From Acuticoccus sp. MNP-M23 (GTDB lineage Bacteria > Pseudomonadota > Alphaproteobacteria > Rhizobiales > Amorphaceae), in NCBI RefSeq assembly GCF_031195445.1, contig NZ_CP133480.1:2286501-2350500 (forward strand): 64,000 bases of DNA. The letters are read 5' to 3'. A program made the translations under genes and the position numbers. Below are positions 8,178 through 16,553 of the stretch, in pieces (position 1 is the stretch's first letter; every line of letters begins with the position of its first letter). Below the pieces are notes generated by a model that was given only the letters and a program-made list of their open reading frames with translations, was not told the DNA's origin and made no database searches.

Positions 8178-10541
8178 ATGGGCATCGAAGGCATCGGCGC
8201 GCGCGCTCTCCGCAAGGAAGACAAGCGCTTCATTACCGGCCAGGGCCGGTACACCGACGATATTTCCGAGCGCGACCTGACCGCAGGCGTCTTCCTGCGC
8301 TCGCCCCATGCGCACGCAAAAATCACCAAGCTCGACATCTCGGAAGCCGAGAAGATGCCGGGCGTCGTCGGCATCATCGTCGGTCAGGACCTGATCGACG
8401 GGGCGGTCGGCAACATCATCTGCGGCTGGATGATTCACTCCAAGGACGGCACGCCTATGAAGGCGGCGCCGTGGCGGCCGATGGACGCCGACACCGTGCG
8501 GCACGTGGGCCAGCCCGTCGCGCTGGTGGTCGCCGAAACGCGCTCGCAGGCCGTGGACGCTGCCGAAGCCATCGACATCGTCTACGACGAACTCCCCTCG
8601 CTGACCGACTTTGCACACGCCATGGACGATGGCGCCGTGCAGGTTCACGACGAAGCCCCCAACAACCTCATCTGCGACTGGGAGCTGGGCGACGAAGCAG
8701 CCACCGACGCTGCATTTTCGAGCGCCGCGCATGTGGTGGAGCTGGACCTCTTCCAGAACCGGCTGGTGCCGAGCGCCATCGAACCGCGCTCTGCCGTCGC
8801 CTCCTACGACCGGGCCGAAGAGCACTTCACCCTCAACACCACCAGCCAGAACCCGCATGTGGCACGGCTGGTGCTGTCGGCGTTCTACAACATTGCGCCC
8901 GAGCACAAGCTCCGCGTGATCGCGCCTGATGTCGGCGGCGGCTTCGGCTCCAAGATCTACGTCTACCCCGAAGAGATCTGCTGCCTTTACGCCGCAAAAA
9001 AGCTCGGCCGCGCCATCAAGTGGACCGCCGACCGCACCGAAGCGTTCATGACCGACGCCCACGGCCGCGACCATGCCACCAAGGTGAAGCTGGCGCTCGA
9101 TGCCGACCACAACTTCACGGGCCTCAAGGTCGTCACCATCGCGAACATCGGCGCCTACATGTCGCTGTTCTCGTCCGCGACGCCGACCTACCTCTACGCC
9201 ACGCTGCTGTCCGGCCAGTACAAGACGCCGAATGTCTACGCCAACGTGAAGCTTGTCTACTCGCACACCACCCCGGTGGACGCCTACCGCGGCGCAGGCC
9301 GGCCGGAAGCGACCTTTGTGGTCGAGCGGATTGTGGAAGCTGCGGCACGCCAGCTCGGCGTTTCCTCGGTGGAGCTGCGGCGCAAGAACTTCATCCGCGA
9401 CTTCCCGTACCAGACGCCGGTCCTGATGGCGTACGACCCGACCGACTTCGACGCGCTGCTCGACAAGGGCCTCGCGGCAATCGACTATGACGGCTTCGCC
9501 GCCCGCAAGGCCGAAGCGGAGCGGCGCGGCAAGCTGCGCGGCCTCGGCTTCTCCTGCTACATCGAGGCGTGCGGGCTTGCGCCGTCCAAGGCTGTCGGCC
9601 AGCTGGGCGGCGGTGTCGGGCAGTGGGAATCGGCCGAGGTTCGCGTGAACCCGGTTGGCACCATCGAACTCCTGACCGGCTCGCACAGCCACGGCCAGGG
9701 CCACGAGACGACGTTTGCGCAGGTGATCGCCGACCGCTTCGGCCTGCCGATCAACAACGTGCAGATTGTCCACGGCGATACCGACAAGGTGCAGTTCGGC
9801 ATGGGCACCTACGGCTCGCGCTCCGGCCCGGTGGGCATGGGCGCGATCTCCAGGGCGGTCGACAAGGTGGAAAAGAAGGCGAAGAAGCTCGCCGGCCACC
9901 TGCTGGAAGCCGACGAGAACGACATCGTCATCGAAAATGGCGAGCTGAAGGTGGCGGGCACCGACAAGAAGCTTGCCTGGCACGAGATGACGCTCGGTGC
10001 CTACACCGCCCACAACATCCCCGACGACATGGAGCCGGGGCTGTCGGAGAAGGCGTTCTACGATCCGGCGAACTTCACGTTCCCGGCCGGCACGTTCATC
10101 TGCGAAGTGGAAATCGACCCCGGCACCGGCGTGACCGAGGTGATCAACTTCGTCGCGGTGGACGACTTCGGCGTCATCATCAACCCGATGATCGTCGAGG
10201 GGCAGGTCCATGGCGGTCTTGCGCAGGGGATCGGCCAGGCACTGCTTGAAGGCTGCATCTACGACGATAACGGCCAGCTCATCACCGCGTCCTACATGGA
10301 CTATTGCGTGCCGCGCGCGGACGACCTGCCGAACTTCAGCCTCGGCCACATCGAAACGCCCAACCCCAACAACCCGCTGGGTGTGAAGGGCTGCGGCGAG
10401 GCGGGTGCCATTGGCGCACCGGCTGCCGTGATCAATGCGGTGACCGATGCAATCGGCACCGAAGACATGACCATGCCCGCGACACCGGAAAAGGTGTGGC
10501 GTGCCATCAATGCGAACCGCCCGGCGATGGCGGCGGAATAG
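8178..10541 (+). CDS. coxL: CO dehydrogenase-type large subunit, form II (AYRGAGR)
   Basis: 787-residue molybdopterin-cytosine-dinucleotide subunit of the xanthine oxidase family. The start [19 protein letters not shown] is typical. Cofactor-binding GGGFGSK is at residues 253-259 and the catalytic Glu at about 741 in [11 protein letters not shown]. The active-site loop is AYRGAGR at 369-375. True CO-oxidising form I enzymes have AYxCSFR with the Cys that binds copper. This protein is therefore form II: an aerobic-type molybdenum hydroxylase whose CO activity is uncertain. The strongly in-frame upstream extension to 7968 overlaps coxS and is not part of the gene. Confidence 0.93.
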   Translation: MGIEGIGARALRKEDKRFITGQGRYTDDISERDLTAGVFLRSPHAHAKITKLDISEAEKMPGVVGIIVGQDLIDGAVGNIICGWMIHSKDGTPMKAAPWRPMDADTVRHVGQPVALVVAETRSQAVDAAEAIDIVYDELPSLTDFAHAMDDGAVQVHDEAPNNLICDWELGDEAATDAAFSSAAHVVELDLFQNRLVPSAIEPRSAVASYDRAEEHFTLNTTSQNPHVARLVLSAFYNIAPEHKLRVIAPDVGGGFGSKIYVYPEEICCLYAAKKLGRAIKWTADRTEAFMTDAHGRDHATKVKLALDADHNFTGLKVVTIANIGAYMSLFSSATPTYLYATLLSGQYKTPNVYANVKLVYSHTTPVDAYRGAGRPEATFVVERIVEAAARQLGVSSVELRRKNFIRDFPYQTPVLMAYDPTDFDALLDKGLAAIDYDGFAARKAEAERRGKLRGLGFSCYIEACGLAPSKAVGQLGGGVGQWESAEVRVNPVGTIELLTGSHSHGQGHETTFAQVIADRFGLPINNVQIVHGDTDKVQFGMGTYGSRSGPVGMGAISRAVDKVEKKAKKLAGHLLEADENDIVIENGELKVAGTDKKLAWHEMTLGAYTAHNIPDDMEPGLSEKAFYDPANFTFPAGTFICEVEIDPGTGVTEVINFVAVDDFGVIINPMIVEGQVHGGLAQGIGQALLEGCIYDDNGQLITASYMDYCVPRADDLPNFSLGHIETPNPNNPLGVKGCGEAGAIGAPAAVINAVTDAIGTEDMTMPATPEKVWRAINANRPAMAAE

Positions 10542-10550
10542 GGGACCGGA

Positions 10551-11351
10551 ATGTACGCGACCAATTACTCAAAGGCCTCATCGCTGGACGACGCCGTTGC
10601 CAAGCTGAACGCTGCCGAAGACGGCAAGTTTCTGGGCGGCGGTCAGACGCTGATCGCCACCATGAAGCAGCGGCTGGCGGCCCCGTCCGACGTGATCGAC
10701 CTCACCAAGATCCCCGAGCTTAAGGGGATCACGGTGGACGGCGACACCGTCACCATCGGTGCTGCCTCCACCCACTCCCAGGTGGCGCAGTCGGATGACA
10801 TCCGGCGCGTGCTGCCGGTGCTGTGCGGCCTTGCCGCCACCATCGGCGACCCGGCGGTGCGCAACATGGGCACCATGGGCGGCGTTCTCGCCAACAACGA
10901 CCCGGCGGCCGACTACCCGGCCGCGGTGATGGCACTTGGCGCCACCATCCACACCACCAAGGGCTCCTACACGCCGGAGGAATATTTCCAGGGCATGTTC
11001 GAGACCGCGCTGGCTGACGACGAGATCATCACCAAGATCTCGTTTCCGGTGCCCAAGAAGGCGGCTTACGAGAAATTCCGCAACCAGGCATCGCGCTACT
11101 CGCTCTGCTCGGTGTTCGTTGCGGTGCTGGCGAACGGCGAGCCGCGGGTTGCGGTGACCGGGTCGGGCAACGAGGGCGTCTTCCGCGTTGCCGAGATGGA
11201 ACAGGCGCTGGCCTCCAACTGGTCTGCCGATGCGGTGACCGGCGTTGCCATCAGCCCGGACCAGATGCTGTCCGACATCCACGGCTCTGCCGAATATCGT
11301 GCGCATCTCGTCTCGGTGCTGGCGGGCCGCGCCGTCACCAAGGCCGGCTGA
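10551..11351 (+). CDS. coxM: CO dehydrogenase-type medium subunit, FAD-binding
   Basis: 266-residue flavoprotein subunit that takes electrons from the iron-sulfur subunit and hands them to the membrane acceptor. FAD-binding signatures are [16 protein letters not shown] near residue 30 and [16 protein letters not shown] around residue 100, followed by [15 protein letters not shown]. The C-terminal CO_deh_flav_C region (about 165-266) contains [19 protein letters not shown]. Lies 9 nt after coxL, completing the S-L-M set. No coxD/E/F-type maturation genes follow, so cofactor insertion must depend on genes elsewhere. Confidence 0.94.
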   Translation: MYATNYSKASSLDDAVAKLNAAEDGKFLGGGQTLIATMKQRLAAPSDVIDLTKIPELKGITVDGDTVTIGAASTHSQVAQSDDIRRVLPVLCGLAATIGDPAVRNMGTMGGVLANNDPAADYPAAVMALGATIHTTKGSYTPEEYFQGMFETALADDEIITKISFPVPKKAAYEKFRNQASRYSLCSVFVAVLANGEPRVAVTGSGNEGVFRVAEMEQALASNWSADAVTGVAISPDQMLSDIHGSAEYRAHLVSVLAGRAVTKAG

Positions 11352-11356
11352 AGCTG

Positions 11357-11911
11357 GTGAGCGACCCCCAAGCCGGCGCGCCCGAAGGGACCGCGCCGGC
11401 AGCACCCCGAGGCTTCGACCTGATGGCCGAAGCCTTCGCCGCCCTCGGCATCGATCCGCCCACGGTGGAGCACGAGGCCGCGCACACGGTGGACGAATCC
11501 CAGGATCTGCGCGGCACCATCCCCGGCGTTCACACCAAAAACCTCTTCCTGAAAGACAAGAAAGGCGCGCTCTTCCTGGTCACGACACCGGAAGACGCCG
11601 CGGTCGACCTCAAGCGCATCCACACCGCCATCGGCGCCAGGGGCCGCGTGAGCTTTGCATCCGCGGATGCCATGGCAATGCACCTTGGCGTGACGCCCGG
11701 CTCGGTGACGCCGCTGGCGCTGGTCAACGATGCGGAGCGGGCGGTGATCTGCGTCCTGCATCCGGATGTTGCGTCCGCGGACCTTGTCAACGTCCATCCA
11801 TTGCGCAACACCGCAACCGTGACAGTGGCAGGACCCGCCTTCCTCGCCTATCTCAACCATGTCGGCCATCCGCCGCTTGTGACGGACCTTCCCGCGCCAC
11901 AGGACGTCTGA
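11357..11911 (+). CDS. Prolyl-tRNA deacylase ProX-type (YbaK/EbsC domain)
   Basis: 184-residue YbaK-domain protein of the free-standing prolyl-tRNA editing group, which hydrolyses misacylated (chiefly Ala-) tRNA-Pro. The core contains GTIPGVHTKNLFLKDKKG with the conserved lysines, SFASADAMAMHLGVTPGSVTPL and NVHPLRNTATV, the usual ProX pattern. GTG start 5 nt after the coxM stop, so it is probably transcribed with the cox genes, although no functional link is evident. The first 20 residues are Ala/Pro-rich and not conserved; an ATG at residue 23 is a possible alternative start. Confidence 0.88.
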   Translation: MSDPQAGAPEGTAPAAPRGFDLMAEAFAALGIDPPTVEHEAAHTVDESQDLRGTIPGVHTKNLFLKDKKGALFLVTTPEDAAVDLKRIHTAIGARGRVSFASADAMAMHLGVTPGSVTPLALVNDAERAVICVLHPDVASADLVNVHPLRNTATVTVAGPAFLAYLNHVGHPPLVTDLPAPQDV

Positions 11912-12038
11912 GCGGGGCAGGTCAGCTTGCGCTCGTGACTGGCGGCGCCCGATATTGCGCTGCGAAAAGCCGCGGGCGATTGCCTTAACGGCAGACTCAC
12001 CTACGTTTGAACTTTAAGAAGCAGGACAAGCCAACCGC

Positions 12039-12974
12039 ATGAGCACGCTCTTTGGTCCGGGGGGACAGGTCGTCTCCTCAAAACCCGCGACCCAGACCCC
12101 TGCTGCCGGCAGCGGCACCGTCAAGGACACGACCACGCAGACCTTCATGGTCGATGTGGTGGAGGCCTCGCGCGACAGCGTCGTCCTGGTGGATTTCTGG
12201 GCGCCGTGGTGCGGCCCCTGCAAGCAGCTGACGCCAATCATCGAAAAGGCCGTTGCCGCGTTCGACGGCGTGTCGCTGGTGAAAATGAACATCGACGACC
12301 ACCCGGAAATTGCCGGCCAGCTCGGCATCCAGTCGATCCCGGCGGTGATTGCCTTCAGCAAGGGCCAGCCGGTCGACGGCTTCGTGGGGGCGCAGACCGA
12401 AAGCCAGATCCGCGCATTTCTGGAGCGCGTGGCCGGTCCCGCAGGTGACGGCATTGCCGAAGCGTTGGAGGCCGCGGATGCTGCCCGCGTGGCAGGCGAT
12501 TTCCATCAGGCCGCCGCAATCTACACCCAGATCCTGCAAAATGACGGAGAGCACGCCGGGGCCATCGCCGGGCTTGGTTTCGTCAGCCTGGACGCCGGCG
12601 ACACCGCAGGCGCCGAGGAACTCCTCAACTCGGTGACGCCCGAAATGCGCGCCAAGCCGGAAATTCAGGCGCTGGAAGCCGCGCTGCGGCTGAAGGAGCA
12701 GGCCGCCAGCCTTGGCGAGGCCGCAAAGCTGCGCCTTGCGGTGGAGGAGAACCCCGAGGATCATCAAGCCCGTCTCGACCTTGCGATCGCACTGGCCGCA
12801 GAAGGCGACCGCAAGGGGGCGGTGGACGAGCTCGTGGTCATCCTGCGCCGCGAGGCGGACTGGAACGAGGGCGCTGCGCGCAAGGAACTCCTCAACTTCT
12901 TCGAGGCGTGGGGCCCGACCGACCCTGCGACCCTGGCTGGCCGCCGCAAGATGGCATCGGTTCTTTTCGCGTGA
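12039..12974 (+). CDS. Thioredoxin-TPR co-chaperone (CnoX/YbbN-like)
   Basis: 311-residue cytoplasmic protein. An N-terminal thioredoxin domain (about 35-140) carries the intact WCGPC active site (C58, C61) and the cis-proline in SIPAVIAF. A C-terminal tetratricopeptide-type helical domain (about 150-300) follows. This architecture is that of CnoX, a chloride-activated holdase in E. coli where the active site is altered. The intact CxxC here means that, as in Caulobacter-type CnoX, reductase activity may be kept. ATG start preceded by AAGCAGGA. A possible weak promoter (TTGCCT, 16 nt, TACGTT) lies 50 nt upstream. The LON-domain gene follows 15 nt later. Confidence 0.92.
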   Translation: MSTLFGPGGQVVSSKPATQTPAAGSGTVKDTTTQTFMVDVVEASRDSVVLVDFWAPWCGPCKQLTPIIEKAVAAFDGVSLVKMNIDDHPEIAGQLGIQSIPAVIAFSKGQPVDGFVGAQTESQIRAFLERVAGPAGDGIAEALEAADAARVAGDFHQAAAIYTQILQNDGEHAGAIAGLGFVSLDAGDTAGAEELLNSVTPEMRAKPEIQALEAALRLKEQAASLGEAAKLRLAVEENPEDHQARLDLAIALAAEGDRKGAVDELVVILRREADWNEGAARKELLNFFEAWGPTDPATLAGRRKMASVLFA

Positions 12975-12989
12975 ACGTTGGAGGATCAG

Positions 12990-13667
12990 ATGCGTATCGG
13001 TAACACCGCCTATGAGAACGTGCGGGAGATCCCGGACTCGGTGCCGGTGTTTCCGCTGTCGGGGGCGTTGTTGCTGCCGCGCAGCCACCTGCCGCTCAAC
13101 ATCTTCGAGCCGCGCTATCTGGCGATGATCGACGAGGCGCTGGCGACCCACCGCGTCATCGGCATGGTTCAGCCGCGGTTCGATGGTGAGGCCGGGAGCG
13201 ACCCGGAGGCGCCGCCGCTTTGCGAAATCGGGTCGCTCGGCCGCATCACTTCGTTCCAGGAGAGCGGCGACGGGCGCTATCTGATCCAGCTCGCCGGCAT
13301 CTGCCGCTTCAAGGTGCTGGAGGAGGTGGACGAGGGTGACATTTTCCGCCGCTGCCGCATCTCCGCCGAAGATTTCGCCTGCGATCTCGACGGTGAGAGC
13401 GGCGAGGAGGATGTGGACCGCGATGCGCTGATCGAGGCCTTCCAGAGCTATCTGGACGCCAACGATCTTGAGGCGGACTGGAAGAGCGTTCGCTCGGCGT
13501 CCAACGAAGCGCTGGTAAACACGCTGGCGATGATGAGCCCCTACGGTCCGGCCGAGAAGCAGGCGCTTCTGGAAGCGCCCGACCTACGGGCGCGTGCCGC
13601 GACGCTGGTTGCCATCACCGAGATTGAGCTTGCGCGTCAGGCAGGCGATAAGCCGACGCTGAACTAG
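12990..13667 (+). CDS. LON substrate-binding domain protein
   Basis: 225-residue stand-alone LON N-terminal (PUA-like) domain protein, without the ATPase and protease parts of Lon. Recognisable by VPVFPLSGALLLPRSHLPL, IFEPRYLAMIDEAL, GMVQP and CEIGSLGRITSFQE in the order seen in the family. Precise role unknown; the domain binds protein substrates in Lon and its stand-alone relatives are common next to CnoX in alphaproteobacteria. Start is ATG 12990 with GGAGG 5-6 nt upstream; the TTG at 12978 lies in the ribosome-binding site. Sits in an apparent operon cnoX-LON-UPF0434. Confidence 0.92.
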   Translation: MRIGNTAYENVREIPDSVPVFPLSGALLLPRSHLPLNIFEPRYLAMIDEALATHRVIGMVQPRFDGEAGSDPEAPPLCEIGSLGRITSFQESGDGRYLIQLAGICRFKVLEEVDEGDIFRRCRISAEDFACDLDGESGEEDVDRDALIEAFQSYLDANDLEADWKSVRSASNEALVNTLAMMSPYGPAEKQALLEAPDLRARAATLVAITEIELARQAGDKPTLN

Positions 13668-13689
13668 CCCCTAAAGGACACCTGCGACA

Positions 13690-13875
13690 ATGACCGAAGA
13701 GCGTGCCGTCGACCCGAAACTCCTGGAGCTTCTCGTCTGCCCGGTGACCAAGAGCACGCTGCGCTACGACGCCGCAGCGCACGAATTGATCTCCGATCAG
13801 GCCAAGCTCGCCTATCCGATCCGGGATGGAATTCCTATCATGATCCCGGAAGAAGCGCGCACGCTCGATGCGTGA
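13690..13875 (+). CDS. Trm112/UPF0434 family small protein
   Basis: 61-residue YcaR-like protein with the family signature [17 protein letters not shown], then [19 protein letters not shown]. Relatives are zinc-ribbon-like partners similar to eukaryotic Trm112, which activates methyltransferases. Only one cysteine remains here (CP), so metal binding in the usual way is unlikely. Located 22 nt after the LON-domain gene with an AAAGGA ribosome-binding site, last gene of that operon. Function in bacteria is not established. Confidence 0.9.
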   Translation: MTEERAVDPKLLELLVCPVTKSTLRYDAAAHELISDQAKLAYPIRDGIPIMIPEEARTLDA

Positions 13876-13951
13876 AATGCCGCGAGGCCGGTAGCCGCCG
13901 CCCGCGGCCGGACGGCGGCGCCGAAAGGCTCCGACGAAAGGACATCCGCCG

Positions 13952-15220
13952 ATGGCACAGACTGACTCGCAACGCGACCCGGCAAGCGTAGCCGCCCTTT
14001 TCGAACGCACCCGCAACCGGACTTCGGACCTCGCCGCACGGCTGACGCCCGAAGACATGGTCGTGCAGTCGATGGAGGACGCGTCTCCGGCCAAATGGCA
14101 CCTTGCCCACACCACATGGTTCTTCGAAACATTCGTGCTGGCGCCGTTCGAAAGCGGCTACAAGCCCCACGATCCGAAGTTCGCCCACTGCTTCAACTCC
14201 TATTATGTGCAGGCCGGGAGCCGGCACGCGCGCCCCATGCGCGGAATGCTGACGCGCCCGTCCGCTGCCGAGGTGCTCCATTATCGCGCGGTGGTTGACG
14301 CGCGGGTGTCGGCGCTGCTGGCCGACCCGCCGCATGGCCGGCGCGCCGAGATCGAGGAGCGCGTGGAGCTTGGCTGTCATCACGAGATGCAGCATCAGGA
14401 GCTCCTCCTGTCCGATATCCTCCATGCCTTCTCCTTCAATCCGCTCGAGCCGGCATTCGTGCCTCCCGCACCGATCGCGATGGAGGCGGCCGAGACCGAG
14501 GCCGACTGGATGAGCTTCGATGGCGGCATGGTCAGCATCGGCGCCGAAAAGGGCTTTCACTTCGACAATGAAGGCCCGCGGCACCAGACCTACGTGCCGC
14601 CCTTCCGCATGGCCGGACGGCTGGTGACGGCGGGGGAGTGGATCGCATTCATCGAGGATGGCGGCTACGACGCGGAAACGCTGTGGCTGTCGGACGGGTG
14701 GTATGCGGCCAGGGCGGCCGGGTGGCGGGCGCCGCTCTACTGGCGGCAGCATGATGGCGAGTGGTGGACCTTTGGCCTGCGCGGGACGCAGCTGGTCGAC
14801 CGCGACGCCCCGGTTCACCACGTGAGCTATTACGAGGCCGACGCGTTTGCCCGTTGGGCCGGCAAGCGTCTGCCGTCCGAGTTCGAGTGGGAGGTGGCCG
14901 CGGCGGACGCGGTGGACGACGGCAGTTTCATCGACGCGATGTATCTGCGGCCGCGCCCCACCGGTGTGCGAACCGGCCTGCGGCAAATGGCGGGGGAGGT
15001 TTGGCAGTGGACCCGCTCATCCCATGCCGCTTTTCCGGGCTACAAGCCTGTTGTCGGTGCACTTGGCGAGTATAATGGGAAGTTCATGGTGAACCAGTAT
15101 GTGCTGCGGGGCGCGTCATTCGCGACCGCAAGGGACCATGCGCGGCACACATACCGCAATTTCTTTCACCCACATCAGCGGTGGCAGTTCGCAGGACTAC
15201 GCCTCGCAGAGGATGCATAA
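13952..15220 (+). CDS. egtB: Ergothioneine biosynthesis sulfoxide synthase EgtB
   Basis: 422-residue non-haem iron enzyme that couples hercynine with gamma-glutamylcysteine or cysteine to give a sulfoxide. The N-terminal DinB-like domain has the iron-binding histidine pattern (WHLAHTTWFFE, His50/His53; CHHEMQHQELL, His143-148). The C-terminal half is a formylglycine-generating-enzyme-like domain (from about 190) with GWRAPLYWRQHDGEWW, RLPSEFEWE, VWQWTRS and the terminal HPHQRWQFAGLRLAED. Length and order match EgtB. Its stop codon abuts the egtD ATG without a gap. No egtC or egtE candidate is nearby, so the sulfur donor and C-S lyase step are not settled by this locus. Confidence 0.95.
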   Translation: MAQTDSQRDPASVAALFERTRNRTSDLAARLTPEDMVVQSMEDASPAKWHLAHTTWFFETFVLAPFESGYKPHDPKFAHCFNSYYVQAGSRHARPMRGMLTRPSAAEVLHYRAVVDARVSALLADPPHGRRAEIEERVELGCHHEMQHQELLLSDILHAFSFNPLEPAFVPPAPIAMEAAETEADWMSFDGGMVSIGAEKGFHFDNEGPRHQTYVPPFRMAGRLVTAGEWIAFIEDGGYDAETLWLSDGWYAARAAGWRAPLYWRQHDGEWWTFGLRGTQLVDRDAPVHHVSYYEADAFARWAGKRLPSEFEWEVAAADAVDDGSFIDAMYLRPRPTGVRTGLRQMAGEVWQWTRSSHAAFPGYKPVVGALGEYNGKFMVNQYVLRGASFATARDHARHTYRNFFHPHQRWQFAGLRLAEDA

Positions 15221-16165
15221 ATGGACTATCCCCCCGTTCTCAAAGGCGCTGAGCACGCCGAATTTGCGCGCTCGGTACTGAGCGGGCTCACCGCGGCGCC
15301 CAAGACACTGCATGCGCGCTGGCTCTATGACGGGGTCGGCGCCAAGCTGTTCGAGGCGATCACAAAGCTCGACCACTACTACCCGACCCGCACTGAAATG
15401 GCGATTTTGGAGGCCAATGCCGACGAGATTGCCGACGCGCTGGGCGATGACGTGACCATCGTCGAGCCGGGTGCCGGCGAGGCCACCAAGGTGCGCCCGC
15501 TTCTGGCCGCACTCGGGCCGCGCGCGGCTGGCTACATGCCCATCGACATTGCCGAAGAGCAGTTGCTTGCGGTGGCAGACGAGATGGCAGCGCTCTACCC
15601 TTCACTCGCGGTCAAGGGCATTGCGGCCGACTTCTTCCGGCCATTTTCCATGGACAAGCCGGAGCGGGCGGTCATTTTCTTCCCCGGCTCCACCGTCGGC
15701 AACATGAGCCTGGCGGACGGGCAGGCGTTGATGCGCTCGCTGCATGAAATGTCCGGAGCGGACCGGTTTCTGATCGGCTTCGACCTTCTGAAGGACCGTC
15801 AGACACTGATTGACGCCTACGATGATCCTGCCGGAATCACCGCTGCCTTCAAGAAGAACGTTCTCCAGCGCATCAACCGGGAGCTGGACGCTGACTTCGA
15901 TGTTCCGAACTTTGCGCATGACGTGCGCTTCAACGAGGCCACGAGCGCCATCGAGATGCGCTTGCGGACTGACGAAGCGGTGACCGTGACAGTGGCCGGC
16001 CATCCCATCGCATTCGAGGCGGGCGAGGCGATCCACACCGAGGACAGCCGCAAGTACACGCTGGAAAGCTTCGCCGACTTTGCGCGCGGGGCAAACCTGT
16101 CGCCGGTCAAGGCGTGGACTGATCCGCAGGAGCAGTTCGCGGTCATGCTGCTTTCGGTGGACTGA
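15221..16165 (+). CDS. egtD: L-histidine N(alpha)-methyltransferase EgtD
   Basis: 314-residue SAM-dependent enzyme that trimethylates histidine to hercynine, the first step of ergothioneine synthesis. Characteristic features are LYDGVGAKLFEAITKLDHYYPTR split over the active site region, the SAM motif EPGAGEATKVRPLL, YMPIDIAEEQL and FFPGSTVGNM. The ATG directly follows the egtB TAA with zero spacing, so translation is probably coupled. A strong intrinsic terminator begins 43 nt after the stop and closes the operon. Normal family length, no oddities. Confidence 0.96.
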   Translation: MDYPPVLKGAEHAEFARSVLSGLTAAPKTLHARWLYDGVGAKLFEAITKLDHYYPTRTEMAILEANADEIADALGDDVTIVEPGAGEATKVRPLLAALGPRAAGYMPIDIAEEQLLAVADEMAALYPSLAVKGIAADFFRPFSMDKPERAVIFFPGSTVGNMSLADGQALMRSLHEMSGADRFLIGFDLLKDRQTLIDAYDDPAGITAAFKKNVLQRINRELDADFDVPNFAHDVRFNEATSAIEMRLRTDEAVTVTVAGHPIAFEAGEAIHTEDSRKYTLESFADFARGANLSPVKAWTDPQEQFAVMLLSVD

Positions 16166-16553
16166 CAAGACCACCGCCGCGGACTCCGGTCTCAATCTGA
16201 TCCTCGTGGGCTCGGCAGCACGGCATCAAGGCTGTGCTTCCGGGCCTTTTTTAATATATTATGCCTTCTGGATGACCTCTGATAGCTGACGGCAACACAG
16301 CCGTCCGTTATGTTTTTTCACGGTGATACATCAGGGGCGTCGGCCCTTGGCCGTCACGACAATTTTGTGCAGTACGGTCCAGAAAACTTACTGCGGCCAG
16401 AACGCTGGCAACAAAAATTGACAGGATCAGTCTTGTGGGCAGCCGAAGGCAATTTTTGAATCAGACTTGCTTTATTTATCGTGTACGGCTCAATACGTAG
16501 AAAACAAATGCCGTTAGGCCTGCTCGACATATGAAACAGCTCGTATCCGAGAC
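16166..16553. other. 388-nt AT-richer intergenic region between egtD and hybrid kinase
   Basis: No protein-coding or RNA gene is supported. The first part holds the egtD terminator. A second, weaker hairpin (GACGGC loop GCCGTC, 16288-16305) is followed by T6 at 16313. The rest is clearly lower in GC than the surrounding genes. It holds a TTGACA at 16418 without a good -10, and a TTGCTT-17-TCAATA pair near 16460-16490 that could serve the kinase gene. An ATG at 16530 opens only eight codons. Confidence 0.6.
16209..16252 (+). terminator. Intrinsic terminator after egtD
   Basis: Two-part hairpin. GGCTCGG (16209-16215) pairs with CCGGGCC (16240-16246). After a single mismatch, AGCACGGC pairs with GCTGTGCT around the loop ATCAAG. 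Six T residues (16247-16252) follow the stem immediately. This is a textbook rho-independent terminator 43 nt after the egtD stop. Confidence 0.85.

Noticed and set aside
8091-10349. Long open frame antisense to coxL (about 750 codons)
   Set aside because: High-GC shadow of coxL; composition is His/Val/Arg-rich without any domain, and coxL itself is certain.
8178-10541. Form I (bona fide CO-oxidising) CoxL
   Set aside because: The active-site loop is AYRGAGR, not AYxCSFR, so the copper-binding cysteine is missing.
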